Shown piece after piece: positions 1-10,180 of a stretch of 64,000 bases of DNA. The notes beneath the pieces are model-generated. The model did not search any database. It had not been told where the DNA came from and was given only the letters and a program-made list of their open reading frames with translations. Each line of letters begins with the position of its first letter. Position 1 is the stretch's first letter. Position numbers and translations under genes: made by a program. This stretch comes from Anadara kagoshimensis (lineage: Eukaryota; Mollusca; Bivalvia; Arcoida; Arcidae). The stretch covers positions 14,588,698 through 14,652,697 of the forward strand of contig CM037860.1 of NCBI GenBank assembly GCA_021292105.1, written 5' to 3'.

Positions 1-448
1 AAAACACATGCTTTAAGATGAGATGAAAATACAAAACAAGCGTGAAATGATTCTACTGACTCCTTCGTCAGTTCATGACCAGATCATTATACAAGTAACC
101 AGCAGAGTTTGAAGGGTTGCTAAAGATAACAACGATCACATAAATAAAAATATTTACCTAAAAAACTCTTAAGAATTTTTTTATTACCCTATTTTTGTGT
201 TAAGAAATTTTTAAACAAAGAAATAAAGATACCGAAAAATTTTACCGTTTTCTTAAATATGAAATCATTATCTTTGCTCAGAGTCATTAGTTTTATACTT
301 TATTTCAAAATAAAGAAATATGAAAAATAGATATTTTGCTATAAAAAACCCAATTTTTTACTCTCTCAAAAATTTTGTTGGTAAAGCCATCACATCTGCC
401 TTAACATATTAAACATTAGTGGATGGTCCTTTAGCAAAAAATTCTAGA
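1..448. other. AT-rich non-coding sequence
   Basis: I see nothing recognisable here on either strand. If the receptor continues leftward, this is intron sequence between the Ig2 and Ig3 exons. Confidence 0.6.
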
Positions 449-450
449 AT

Positions 451-502
451 GGGATTCATTCACTCGTTAATCTGCACGGCGGCGCTAGTGTACTATTGGG
501 TA
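451..502 (+). repeat. Left terminal inverted repeat of the YqaJ element
   Basis: It begins GGGATTCATTCACTCG and contains GGCGCTAGTGTACTATTGGG. It matches the reverse complement of 2664-2716 with a 2-nt gap and scattered substitutions. Confidence 0.65.
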
Positions 503-1934
503 CGAAAAAGGCTGGATTGTAATCTCGTGAACATTTTATGTAGCAAATGTCTTATGTTGACATCAACAACAAGTCTGTTTACAAATATGTAATTAAGGTG
601 AGATGAAATTGAAAACAAGAGAACAACAAACATTTTCTTAATATTTATGGTGATGCAGCAATATATGGCCTAAAATATTTTGTGTGAAACAATTCCAATT
701 TTGGTAGCAATGAATTATTACAGAAATCGTGGTAAATTTTCTGTACAAATAAGTCGCAAAAGGTATATACAATAACATAACAAACTTCTCTCTTCTTCTG
801 TCCCTACACCTGGTGATAGTAGGACGAATGTTGTTTCAATCCTATTTTTCCACCTACAAATGTCAAATAAGGGAAATTTGTCCAGGTTTTATAGTCATCT
901 CTCTTCCCATAAATGGGCATTTCACCTCTACTATTTCGGTTGGACTTATAATACTATTGGGAGAAGCCCCAAGAAACAGTTTTTATGTGAAATAGAAAAC
1001 CCTGATGGGTTTAATTTCAAGCCAGTTTTTTTCTCAAACTGTTTTAAGGCCTAAGCTTCATATGTAATGCCATGAAGAATGGCCTTGGATTTGATGTTAC
1101 TGCTAAGTAATTGTTTACAAAGCTTTTGCATGTTTCTTCTGTTGGTTGCTTTGCAAATTTCTCCGAAGTGAGAAACAGTCACCCTCCACTGTCTCTGAAC
1201 AAACCAGGATTTACACTGCCTTTGTTTTTTGTCATTTTCTCAATTTCTTTAATTTCATATTCAGTTACCTGTTAAAAAATAGAATTTGATAAAAATATAT
1301 GTGCATATACAAACATTAATCAGCAATTTTCTTTATAACATTATATATGTACAGTACTTTAAATGATATCTGTACATGTGCATGCACACAAGATTGTCAA
1401 AAAAGGGCCATAATTTTGCCAAGTGTGACTGTAGCATAAAAATAAAATATTTTGCAACTTTACCATGCTCATGATGCCATATCGACAGAAAAGTGAATTT
1501 TTATTTTGTTATATGTATTTGGACATGTTCAAAAGAAAGATTATTTTTTGTACACTTTTGCATTTAAGCATGCCTTCAAATTTCAACATGTTATTTAAGC
1601 CATGGTGATATTGCATAGAGCCTAATTTAAAATATTAATTAAACCATAATTATAGCAACACTACAAGGTTTAATATTCATTTTTAGATTATACTATTATG
1701 CTATATGCAACAATTAGATAATTTATTTTGTTGACTATATGAATCATAATTTTATCATTACCTTTACAACATCATCAACCCAGTACTCTGTAAATGGAAG
1801 GGAGCAGTAACCATGGTCTTTGACAGCTACCTGTAAAAAAAATATAAAATTTCAGTATACTTTTCATAAATACATCAGTATAGAGTGGTATCTAGCTCAC
1901 CCCCACACACTCCGAGAGGTCTATTCAACTGAAG

Positions 1935-2097
1935 CAGTCAATCCTGTCTATAAAGGCCACCCAAGGGAACCAGTATAAGTGACCTTTATGGACAGGTGGT
2001 CTTTATATACAGGTTCAAATAATATGAATAAAATTCTATTGGCCTTTTTTAAGCAGGTGGCCCTTATATAGAGTGGCCTTTAGGGCAGATTAGACTG
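1935..2097 (+). mobile_element. MITE (copy 1), TA-target, pogo/Tc1-like, degenerate
   Basis: It starts CAGTCAATCCTGTCTATAAA and GGCCACC and ends with the inverse motif ...GCAGATTAGACTG followed by TA. It aligns over its length with the copy at 6892-7066. It is inserted between exons 1 and 2 of the YqaJ pseudogene. Confidence 0.7.
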
Positions 2098-2383
2098 TAT
2101 ATTTGTTCTGTTTGACATGTATTTGTTTTTAATTGTTTATGTTGGTCCCAAACTAACACAAGGTTAGTTAATGCATGTGGGCAGTATAGATACATAGATG
2201 GTAATCTCTTTCAAGATGAGTATTCTATTGGGATGACTATAGGTTCAGAAAAGTGCTCCAGTATGGTTTATTGTAGTGTTGGAAATTTTTAACCAGTTCA
2301 TGTCTGGTATTTTCAACATTTTCTATTATGGTAATAAAGTCCTAAGAGTGTTGGGAAATGTCTAACCAGTCATTCCCAAAAGT

Positions 2384-2452
2384 TGCCAGTCACACCCACT
2401 CACAGACTAGTCACACCCACTCACAGACTAGTCACACCCATTCATGGACTGG
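2384..2452 (+). repeat. 24-bp tandem repeat, 3 copies
   Basis: The unit CAGACTAGTCACACCCACTC and its variants recur three times, with the last copy diverged (CATTCATGGACTGG). Confidence 0.8.
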
Positions 2453-2663
2453 CTGTTATTTCCTAGTGTTTATTATTACATGATGGGCTTAAACTGACTC
2501 AAATAATGTTATTTACTAACCTTTCTACAAGATCTTTTTTCTTTCTGGAGACATGAGCACCTCTTTTAGCCAACTCGGTTTTTACCGTTTTAACTTTCCA
2601 GGTTGAATATCGCGGCAAACCCATAGCTTACATTAGAAACCACGTCAAATCTCGCGACATTAC

Positions 2664-2716
2664 ACCCCATAGTACACTAGCACCACCATCGACGAGAAAA
2701 CAAGTGAATGAACCCC
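2664..2716 (-). repeat. Right terminal inverted repeat of the YqaJ element
   Basis: Read on the minus strand it begins GGGGTTCATTCACTTG and contains GGTGCTAGTGTACTATGGGG. The pseudogene ATG lies about 40 nt inside it, so the TIR may also carry the promoter. Confidence 0.65.
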
Positions 2717-2718
2717 AT

Positions 2719-4887
2719 TTAAAACACATTTTTTTCTTAACCAAATTAGGAGACTCTAAACATGAGCAGAGAGTAAAAACTAAGCTCAGAAGAGCCGATA
2801 TTTATAAGCAATGAGAAAGCTAAAGTATGCGAGTCAAAACAAAGGGTTAGTATAAGCATTCTTGCAATAAGAAATGGTTAGTTACAACAAAAGTATTCAT
2901 ACAATGAAAATCAGACAATTTTTGTGTCAGATAATGCTTGCAAGAAGTGACAATACCGATGACAAATCAAGTTTTTTTTTTATACAATTATTTAGATTGT
3001 CGAAAGATAATAATAGTCAGTGCAAATACAAGTGAAAAATATTTACAGAAATTCCATATACTGTTTGTTATACTTGCAATGTTATGGGGAAATAAACGAA
3101 CAAGAAATGTTTTCCAGATTTATAGTAGATAATGAAGATTCAAAGCTTGTCTAAGAAGACATTAAAATGAAACAAGATGGAGAATCAAAGCTTGTCTAAG
3201 AAAACATAAATCATGAATCAAGATCTGTTCCTTATGTGACCGAGTCAGAGTCATTTAAATTATTGGTGTTTTTTTTTTTTTTTTTTCAAAATTGTTCTTC
3301 CAGTCTTATTAAATTTTCTGTTAAATGACAATTATAATTCATCTAAACATAAAGTTTCCCAGTCATTTATGCAACATGAAATTTTTGGGGGGTATTTTGT
3401 ATTTTTCCCGGAAAAATTATCCTTTTATCCCTATAGAATACTATGGCATTAGGCAAGGTGGAAAAGTTATGGCGGGACATTAAAACCAGGCTTAATGTAT
3501 CTTTTAAATCATTTTTTTTATTTCTCATACTCATAGCATCCTAAGTAGATGCCCCAGTTGGAACTACTCATTTTCAAACTACCAATATTTAACTTACAAG
3601 GAGATACAGGATTTCAATGTTTGATATCTATCACTTTTTCATTGAAAATCAGCTTTCTAAAGTTGAAGTGTGGGCAGAAAATATATGAAATTAACTCTAA
3701 GGAGTGTTTCTCTTTTTACTTGTATATTCATAATAGATTTCCCCCATAATATCCAGACAGAAACTCATAAAGAAATTGTATCAAGAATCAATGAAAATAA
3801 AGTTCATCTCTCTAGAAGATGTTTTTTATTATACAGATAGCAGTGTGATAAGAGGCAATGATGAAGAACTTTAAATCCAGTAAAACCCCAAGCACCTGTT
3901 GATGTGATGAGAGATAATTAGGTACAGTATCACTAAAACTGGGTGTGTTTTAATCTTCCACACGCATGAATAAACTACAGTCCTGAAGGAATTATAATGA
4001 TTTACTTGATGGTATATCATAAAGGTATACCCCAGAATGATCACAACTTCAGCTTCAAATATTGATAAAATGAAATATAATTCTCAATATTAACTCTAAG
4101 TAAAGTAGGGGATAATTGATTGTGGAAATTGATCTTGCTTCATTGTCAGATTCTAAGTGAAAAATTTAGTTACAGTAGTTAGTTTTTTATATTAGTTTTT
4201 TTTTTTTTTAAAAAGAGGAAAAATTTGCCAAAAATAAATTGCAAAAATTGCTACGTAGTATTAAAATAATTTACTACATATTTCATCTTGCATTTTTAGT
4301 TATTATTCTTTTCTATTATCCTGCATTTTATTTATTATTTCTTTCAAAAATTATTTGATTTTAGACTTTTTCCAGACAAGTAAAATTTATGTTCCAAGAA
4401 AAATGTCCAAATATGATAAGAACCTGTTTTACATCTTTCACATACATTAAAATGCTATAAATACCTATTAACAACATCTTTATTTTTAAAATCTATTTTC
4501 TTTATCTGTACTTAAATTTATTGGATAACACTCCCTAACTCTGTAATTTTGTCCAATTGAGATAAGAAGGTTATATAAATTCAGAGTATGTGACTTGGAG
4601 AAAACACAGATATGTTATTTATGTCAAATTACTCTGTCTCTTCTATGTCTGAGGTTTTTTGGAATAAAGGTTAATGCCAAATATCGGCTGTCCAAACACA
4701 GTTGTCTCTCTTATTTCATATTATTTCCAATTTTTAGACAGGTCGTCTTTTTTTAATTCTGATATTTGGTACAGTTTAGTTATTATTGTCCGGTATAGAA
4801 ACACTGGGTTTTTGTTATTCAGACTTTTGAAGCATTACAGCATATGAATACAAAAACATGTCAATAACAGCAAGTTATTTCCCTTAC
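2719..4887. other. Non-coding sequence, probable intron downstream of the Ig2 exon
   Basis: AT-rich, with poly-T runs near 3268-3286 and 4198-4210. I looked for the expected Ig3 exon on the minus strand and did not find it. Confidence 0.6.
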
Positions 4888-4998
4888 CTTTAACATAGAG
4901 CATGGCAGCATAAGAGTAAGCGACACCAATTCTGTTTTCAGCCACACATTCATATCTTCCTGCATCAGACTCCATACTTCTCTCAATAATTAAACTCC
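4888..4998 (-). CDS. LAR-type receptor tyrosine phosphatase, exon for C-terminal part of Ig domain 2
   Basis: Coding exon of 111 nt, phase 1 on both sides. The acceptor is 'tactattcAG' (AG at 5000-4999) and the donor 'AAAG|GTAAGG' at 4887. It encodes 'GSLIIERSMESDAGRYEC' followed by 'VAENRIGVAYSYAAMLYVK', the E-to-G strands of Ig2 with the D-x-G-x-Y-x-C motif. Fly Lar has the same exon ending, 'NLYVKV', and vertebrates 'NLYVRVRR'. The intron between this exon and the preceding one is 541 bp. Its two boundaries coincide with the insertion points of vertebrate mini-exons meA (inside Ig2) and meB (between Ig2 and Ig3). The downstream Ig3 exon was not found between 4887 and position 1 and should lie outside the window. 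Confidence 0.9.
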
Positions 4999-5539
4999 CT
5001 GAATAGTATGGATAAAGACACATTTAATAAGCATTTAAAAAAATGTAGGGTGCAAATATGTCCTCACATGATACAGGGTAACTTACTGGTACTCAACTAT
5101 TACCTTAACATTAATTAAGACCTAATTTTAGCTAAAATTATATCAAAATGTATCAAGAACAGTAAAATCTGTCTGTAGAGTGTCAGATGGAAAAATAGAA
5201 AATAGAACGCAATAAAGGTTTTATTTTTTTTTAAAAAATGTTAGAACCTGTGATCTGATTAGCATGAAGAGCTGTCATGAATATCAAGTTCCCCGAAATT
5301 TCAATTTTGTAACTATGACAACCCTCCCAATCTAAACTTAACAAAATAAGACCCCCACTCCACCCACCCTTAGAAAGAAAACTATTTTCAAATAAAAATA
5401 AGTTGTAAAACATGTTTGATGATGAAATCTATATGTTATCTACTTTTAAACATCTCTAGTATTATTAGAGATGTTCATCTAGTCATTCACTTTGAACACT
5501 TCAATGAGCATAAGTATATGAGTTTGTTCTATATTATAC
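4999..5539 (-). other. Intron splitting Ig2 of the LAR-type gene
   Basis: This 541-bp phase-1 intron runs from donor GTATAA to acceptor TTCAG. A strong donor-like GTAAGT lies on the minus strand near 5083-5088, but no upstream acceptor gave an in-frame multiple-of-three insert without a stop, so I could not identify a meA-like mini-exon here. Confidence 0.8.
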
Positions 5540-5731
5540 CTCCTTTATCTAATGTAAGTCTCTCATTGGTTAAGTCTAGTGGGATATTGTCTTTAAGCCA
5601 AGTTATTGTGGGCTGAGCCTCCATGCCCACACTTTCAGCTACAGCTACACATTTTAACACAGCATTTCTATCTTTTTCTACTGATTTTAACTCTGGATTC
5701 TCTTTTATTGTGGGATAGCCTATAGGAAATT
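5540..5731 (-). CDS. LAR-type receptor tyrosine phosphatase, exon for N-terminal part of Ig domain 2
   Basis: Coding exon of 192 nt, phase 1 in and phase 1 out. The acceptor is 'ttacatttcAG' (AG at 5733-5732) and the donor 'G|GTATAA' at 5539. Joined to the Ig1 exon it reads 'DGEFPIGYPTIKENPELK', then 'SVEKDRNAVLKCVA', 'QPTITWLKDNIPLDL', 'NERLTLDKG'. This matches the start of LAR-family Ig2 (GFP.I..GP.LKVVE..R...L.C.A...P.ITW.KD in flies and vertebrates), with the first Ig2 Cys and core Trp present. The Cys-to-Trp spacing is 16 residues against 11 in the human proteins because of an extra stretch around 'AESVGMEA'. The intron before it is 14.8 kb. The sequence has no ATG near its start and is masked by a + strand ORF shadow, so ORF scanning alone misses it. 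Confidence 0.9.
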
Positions 5732-6109
5732 CTGAAATGTAAATAAATATGAAAGGTTATAGTAATATCAAGACTCGTCAAAAAAAAGAACCAGTTATCC
5801 ATAAGGGGAGACAACTTGGACAAACATCGCTAAAGCGCTGACAAATAAATATATCATCAAAATAAAATTTTATAAGTTATACATGTAATTTTCTTACATG
5901 CATTTAATCAGTTCTGGTAAAACATTAACAACTAAAACAAAATTAACATGATTTTATTTAGATATATATGTTTAAATGGGCATTTTAAACAAACCAAATT
6001 GAAATAAAAAAAGGATAATTGTTTCTAACCTTCATTGTAAAGAAGCAAAAGGAAATATTCTGAAGGTAAAAAGCATGTTATTAGACTCATACACAGCAAT
6101 CAGTGCTAG

Positions 6110-6197
6110 TAACCTGTTCACCCCTCAATCTCACGATAGTCCATGCCACTTTGGTGATTTGGGTCATACCACTGGTTTGAGAGGGGTGAAAAGGTTA
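6110..6197. mobile_element. 88-bp foldback MITE
   Basis: The left arm TAACCTGTTCACCCCTC is mirrored by GAGGGGTGAAAAGGTTA on the right (16 of 17 pair). It probably uses a TA target. There is no coding capacity. Confidence 0.65.
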
Positions 6198-6891
6198 TTT
6201 TTTAGTTGCACAAAAATGACTGACTTTACAAATGTGCAGATCTAAGACATACATATAGACAGATGGTGATTGTGAGAAGAATCTACTAACACTTCACACA
6301 GATGTCAAAACACTGCAAAAACATAAAATTTGATGTATAAATGGTGAAATCTTATAAAATATCATCTGTGTCAAACACATCTAAATTTTGCAGTTTTTTA
6401 ATGAATTTAAAAATAAAATGGTGGAAGCTTTAACATGATGAGTGTTACATATCATGTGCTACAAATCACATGAATAAATCTATTAAAGGATATAGTCAAT
6501 GATACATGGTCCTAAAGCATTACACAAATTTGAGGTAGTAATGAATAGTTAGAAATATACGTGACTGTTGCTGTATATATAAATTTCTGACAAAAATTCA
6601 TGACAATATTTAAGAAAAGAATAAGAATGTAGAAAGCACAAAATTATTTTCTTCCTATGAAAAGTTGTGAAAATTTCTTCCTGTGATATGTTTCTAGTAA
6701 TAAAGTATAAAAGCAAATTGAAATATGCAGACTTTTATTTGTTTTTAAAAGTTGAAATTTTTAATATACAGCAATTTAAGAACAATTTGAAAATATAAAA
6801 CCTACATAAACAAAATAGGTCATCACTAGTTATACATGTATATACTTTACCAATTTTATGTTAAAATTTAAGGCAGTTGAATATAGGTGTA

Positions 6892-7066
6892 CAGTCAAAC
6901 CTGTCTATAAGGGCCACCCAAGGGAACCAGTTAAAGTGGCCTTTATGGACAGGTGGCCTTTACAGGTTCCAATAACCTGAATAAAGAGCAATTGGGATAA
7001 AATTTTACTGGCCTTTATAAGCAGGTGGTCCTTACATGGAGGTGGCCTTTAAGGCAGGTTTGACTG
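6892..7066 (+). mobile_element. MITE (copy 2), TA-target, pogo/Tc1-like
   Basis: It has perfect 12-bp terminal inverted repeats, CAGTCAAACCTG and CAGGTTTGACTG, flanked by TA on both sides (6890-6891 and 7067-7068). The inside consists of repeated GGCCACC / GGTGGCC blocks. It is the same family as 1935-2097 and better preserved. Confidence 0.85.
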
Positions 7067-8880
7067 TATATATATATAAAACTGAGTGCAAGGCATTTCT
7101 GATTATTAATTATTTTTAGCGTAAAATAGGTCACAGTGATCCTAATTTTTTATAACAGAATACCAATAAAAACACTAACATTGATAAAACTGAGGGTTCT
7201 TCACTTCCCCCTTCCTCTCTTTATCCTCAGAATAGTATGATGTTTAAATAGATTACAGCTTCATAAACTTGAACAATGTATGTTTATTTCCTATTTCATG
7301 ATAAAATCAAATTGTGTCGTCCTCTGATAATGTATTTAAGGAATTTTAGAGTGTTTTGTTTTTTCCATCAAGTTTTATCTATTCATTTAAGTGTGCTGTA
7401 TTGATATAAAAGTATCAAAACCAATCTTGACATGTATCAGAACTACACCTTTCCGCTGAAAGTAAAACTCATGGTTTGAAGATGGGGATTTCCTTATTAA
7501 ATACTTCATAACTATGATAACTAATATATTTGTTATATGCTATAACATTAATTATGTTTATGCACTAAATTCATTCATTCATTCAATATAATTTTATAAC
7601 TTTGGCAAAGAAGTTTCAAAATGCAATGTGCAGAAAGAATGTTGGAGGAAAATTAGTTCTAATGAGAATGAATTCCATGGTTATGTTACAAGGGAGACAA
7701 CTCTAAGAATGTTAGTGGTTGTTTAGTATGAATATAACATGAATCAAACTAGGGAAGAAATCTTAGACCATGCCAATTATTTTACAGCTTTTGGACTTCA
7801 ATATTTCTCCAATAAAGCTATTAAATCTGCAATGTACATGTATTGCTTACAAATGGGGTTCATCACCATACCACATGATATCTCATATAATGTTTGTGTT
7901 AAAAAATGATATTCATTGGATATGGAATCATACCATTTTGTCGTTTTGCTGTATAAACTTTGGTATTTTAGGAATTTTCAATGTATTTTCCATATATGTA
8001 CAAACATTTAGAGACAATGATCACATAGTAGGTACATTGCCGACCCTGATATGATGCTGTCAATATTTTCATTTTCAGTTGATGACCAGTATATAAAATA
8101 TTACAATGATCAGCATGGTTGAAGACACAAAACTAGAGAGGGATTAAATAAAGCTCTTGACTTCCATGTTTACTGTTTAAAAATCTATAAATGATGATTA
8201 AAAACCTGCTATGATCTTCCATATCAAGTATACATTGGGATTTTTTCAATTTTATCAAAATTAGAAACAACAAGCCCCTAGTTTCACAACCATTTTTTTA
8301 CTAAGATTTTTAATAACTTTACAGACTGACCAATTAGACAGATTTATCTGTTTTTGATGAATTTTTTCCATAAACACAGAGAGATAAAATGATAAGGTTA
8401 AATTAGAGGGACTTTTCCCATTTTGACAATTTTTTTTTTTTAAATTAAAAATACTAAAAATATGGACTTTTTTGTATTGAAATTGTACCAAAACCAAACA
8501 CTTAACGATAAAAAAGTACCTAAATGGCAACCTTGCACACTAAAATTGTACCGGTCTGGACAAATAAATAAACTTGACTGGTCAGCCTGACTTAATTTTG
8601 GCAAATTTTGGTAATCTTTTATTGTACTACATATACATTTTTTCATTAGACCTAAAATACAGATCTAATTCAAGTGATTTTTAAAATTGCACATAAAATC
8701 CCTATATATCTTGAAACTTAAGATGGTTACAAATTTGCCAGATTTAAAGTCATAAATAAAAATCTTAGTTAAGGAATGATAGTCTAATTTAACTAAAATT
8801 GAATATATTAACCATAATGAAACAAGAAACATGACATCAAGACTATAGCAGGTAGTTACAAAATGACATCTATGATGACT

Positions 8881-8930
8881 AAGGTTAAAGGTTAAAGGTT
8901 AAAGGATAGAGGTAAAGGGTGAAAGGGTAG
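8881..8930 (+). repeat. Short heptamer repeat (AAGGTTA)n
   Basis: There are four direct AAGGTTA-type units followed by degenerate AAAGGGT-type units. This is simple sequence. Confidence 0.7.
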
Positions 8931-9144
8931 TCGTAACAACATCAAAAAGCATTCATAAAAATTAGTAGCACTGACTGAAGGGTAATGAGAAGCTTGCATT
9001 TCTGATTAAATATTTAAATTTTTTATCAAAAGTTAATTTTCTCGCTTAAAAAATAAATAAATAAAGGAAGAAAAAGTTGTATTAGCGCTGGAAACATGAT
9101 TGCTATGACAACATTATACTGCTAACGAACCACATGTAAGTTAC

Positions 9145-9171
9145 CTTCATAACGCTTTGTCCATTTATTAC
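9145..9171 (-). CDS. Candidate 27-nt microexon of the LAR-type gene
   Basis: The minus strand reads 'ctaaaatttcacAG', then 27 nt, then 'GTAACTTAC'. In the phase-1 frame shared by the flanking exons the insert is in frame, stop-free and adds nine residues, GNKWTKRYE, to the Ig1-Ig2 linker. Mini-exons are a known feature of the LAR family, but at other positions (inside Ig2 and between Ig2 and Ig3). AG and GT pairs are common in a 15-kb intron, so this may be chance. Confidence 0.25.
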
Positions 9172-9944
9172 CTGTGAAATTTTAGAAAAATCAAAACAAA
9201 AATTGTAAAAAATTTGTGGTCATATATTCACCTATTTCAACAACAGGTTTAAACTATGATCAAAGAAAGATAACTCTAACTTTTTACTGGTACTTTGGCA
9301 TTAAAATCAAATTGATAACAATGTCAATTGAGCATTCCTTTTTCAATTCACAAAGTGTGACCACTTCATTTATGCAGAATTGTAATTTAATGTTGATTCC
9401 AACTGTGTTCTTGTTAAAAAATGAGAAAATAATTGCAGACCAGAATTAGTTCTTCACAAAGAAAAGGTCTAAATGAGATCAAATTAGATTAAACAACAGT
9501 TACCACCTGGGATAGTGATTCTTGAAGGGAGGGAGAGGGGGATCTAATATATATGCTAGATCATGCTTGTTACAATACAGTTATTTTTGGATGGGAGAGT
9601 TAGGACTTCCAAGTCAAGTATATGTTATATTTTGTCATGTCCATGACTGTATGAATGATAATGACAATGTCAACACAATTTGGTAACTTTTTTCAGAGTT
9701 AGGATTCCATGCATTTAAATATAGGATAATGAGTCATTAAAAGGGATCCAATGCCATCAATCTCAAAACATTCTAAATCTGAAATATTATTAACATTTAA
9801 ATAACAATAACAAACCTTAAATAATACAAGTTATTTTAAATATGATAAAAATATACAATGTCAGGTGTATTATGTCTAGCTTTCAAAATAGTTCTACCAT
9901 TCCTCATATGACCTAGGTACATTTGTCCAAAGCTTTGGACCCAG

Positions 9945-10180
9945 TTGTTTGAAGCTTGATTAGTTTAATCAATTGATTTGTCAAAATGTTATTTTTGCAT
10001 ACCCGGTAATTTTAAATGCGAGTTAAAAATTTAAAATTATTGTTGAAAATGTCGGAACGGAAATGAATTTCATCAAACTAAGGAATATTGTTACAAAATT
10101 ATTGATTTGGTTATGATATTTTTTAAATTTTTATCGACATAATAATTTTGTGTTAATCATTGATTAAACTAATATTTGTA
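9945..10180. repeat. Probable degraded MITE with inverted arms
   Basis: Left TTGATTAGTTTAATCAATTG and right AATCATTGATTAAACTAAT are inverted copies about 200 bp apart. The outer ends are not clear, so the boundaries are approximate. Confidence 0.4.

Larger units (their letters stand above)
815..2624 (-). pseudogene. SAP-domain / YqaJ-nuclease gene, multi-exon, broken
   Basis: Exon 1 (2624-2521) starts MGLPRYSTWKVKTVKTELAK and continues RGAHVSRKKKDLVER, a SAP DNA-binding helix-loop-helix, ending at donor AG|GTTAGT. Exon 2 (1830-1762) follows a 'ttttttttacag' acceptor and reads VAVKDHGYCSLPFTEYWVDD then VVK before donor AAAG|GTAATG. Exon 3 (from 1268) follows 'ttttttaacag' and reads VTEYEIKEIEKM. 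After a frameshift it gives VTVSHFGEICKA, ALKQFEKKTGLKLNPSG and, after a second shift, FLGASPNSII and IVEVKCPF, the core of the YqaJ exonuclease fold (normally ASPDG followed by E-V-K). An in-frame TAG follows ITYEA and a TGA follows GQISLI, and the catalytic Asp is Asn. Exon 1 ends in phase 2 and exon 2 reads in phase 0, so an exon is missing or a junction is shifted. It is dead as a nuclease. Confidence 0.7.
451..2716 (-). mobile_element. TIR element carrying a decayed SAP-YqaJ gene (ISL2EU-like)
   Basis: The left end (451 to about 502) and the reverse complement of the right end (2716 to about 2664) share GGGRTTCATTCACT, then a variable stretch, then GCTAGTGTACTAT and GGGT, all pointing inward. 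The dinucleotide AT flanks both ends (449-450 and 2717-2718), which could be a 2-bp target duplication. The interior holds a minus-strand SAP-YqaJ pseudogene and a nested 163-bp MITE. ISL2EU/IS4EU transposons are described as having 2-bp duplications and encoding a YqaJ nuclease beside the transposase. No transposase is visible here, so this would be a non-autonomous or deleted copy. The family name is inference. Confidence 0.6.
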
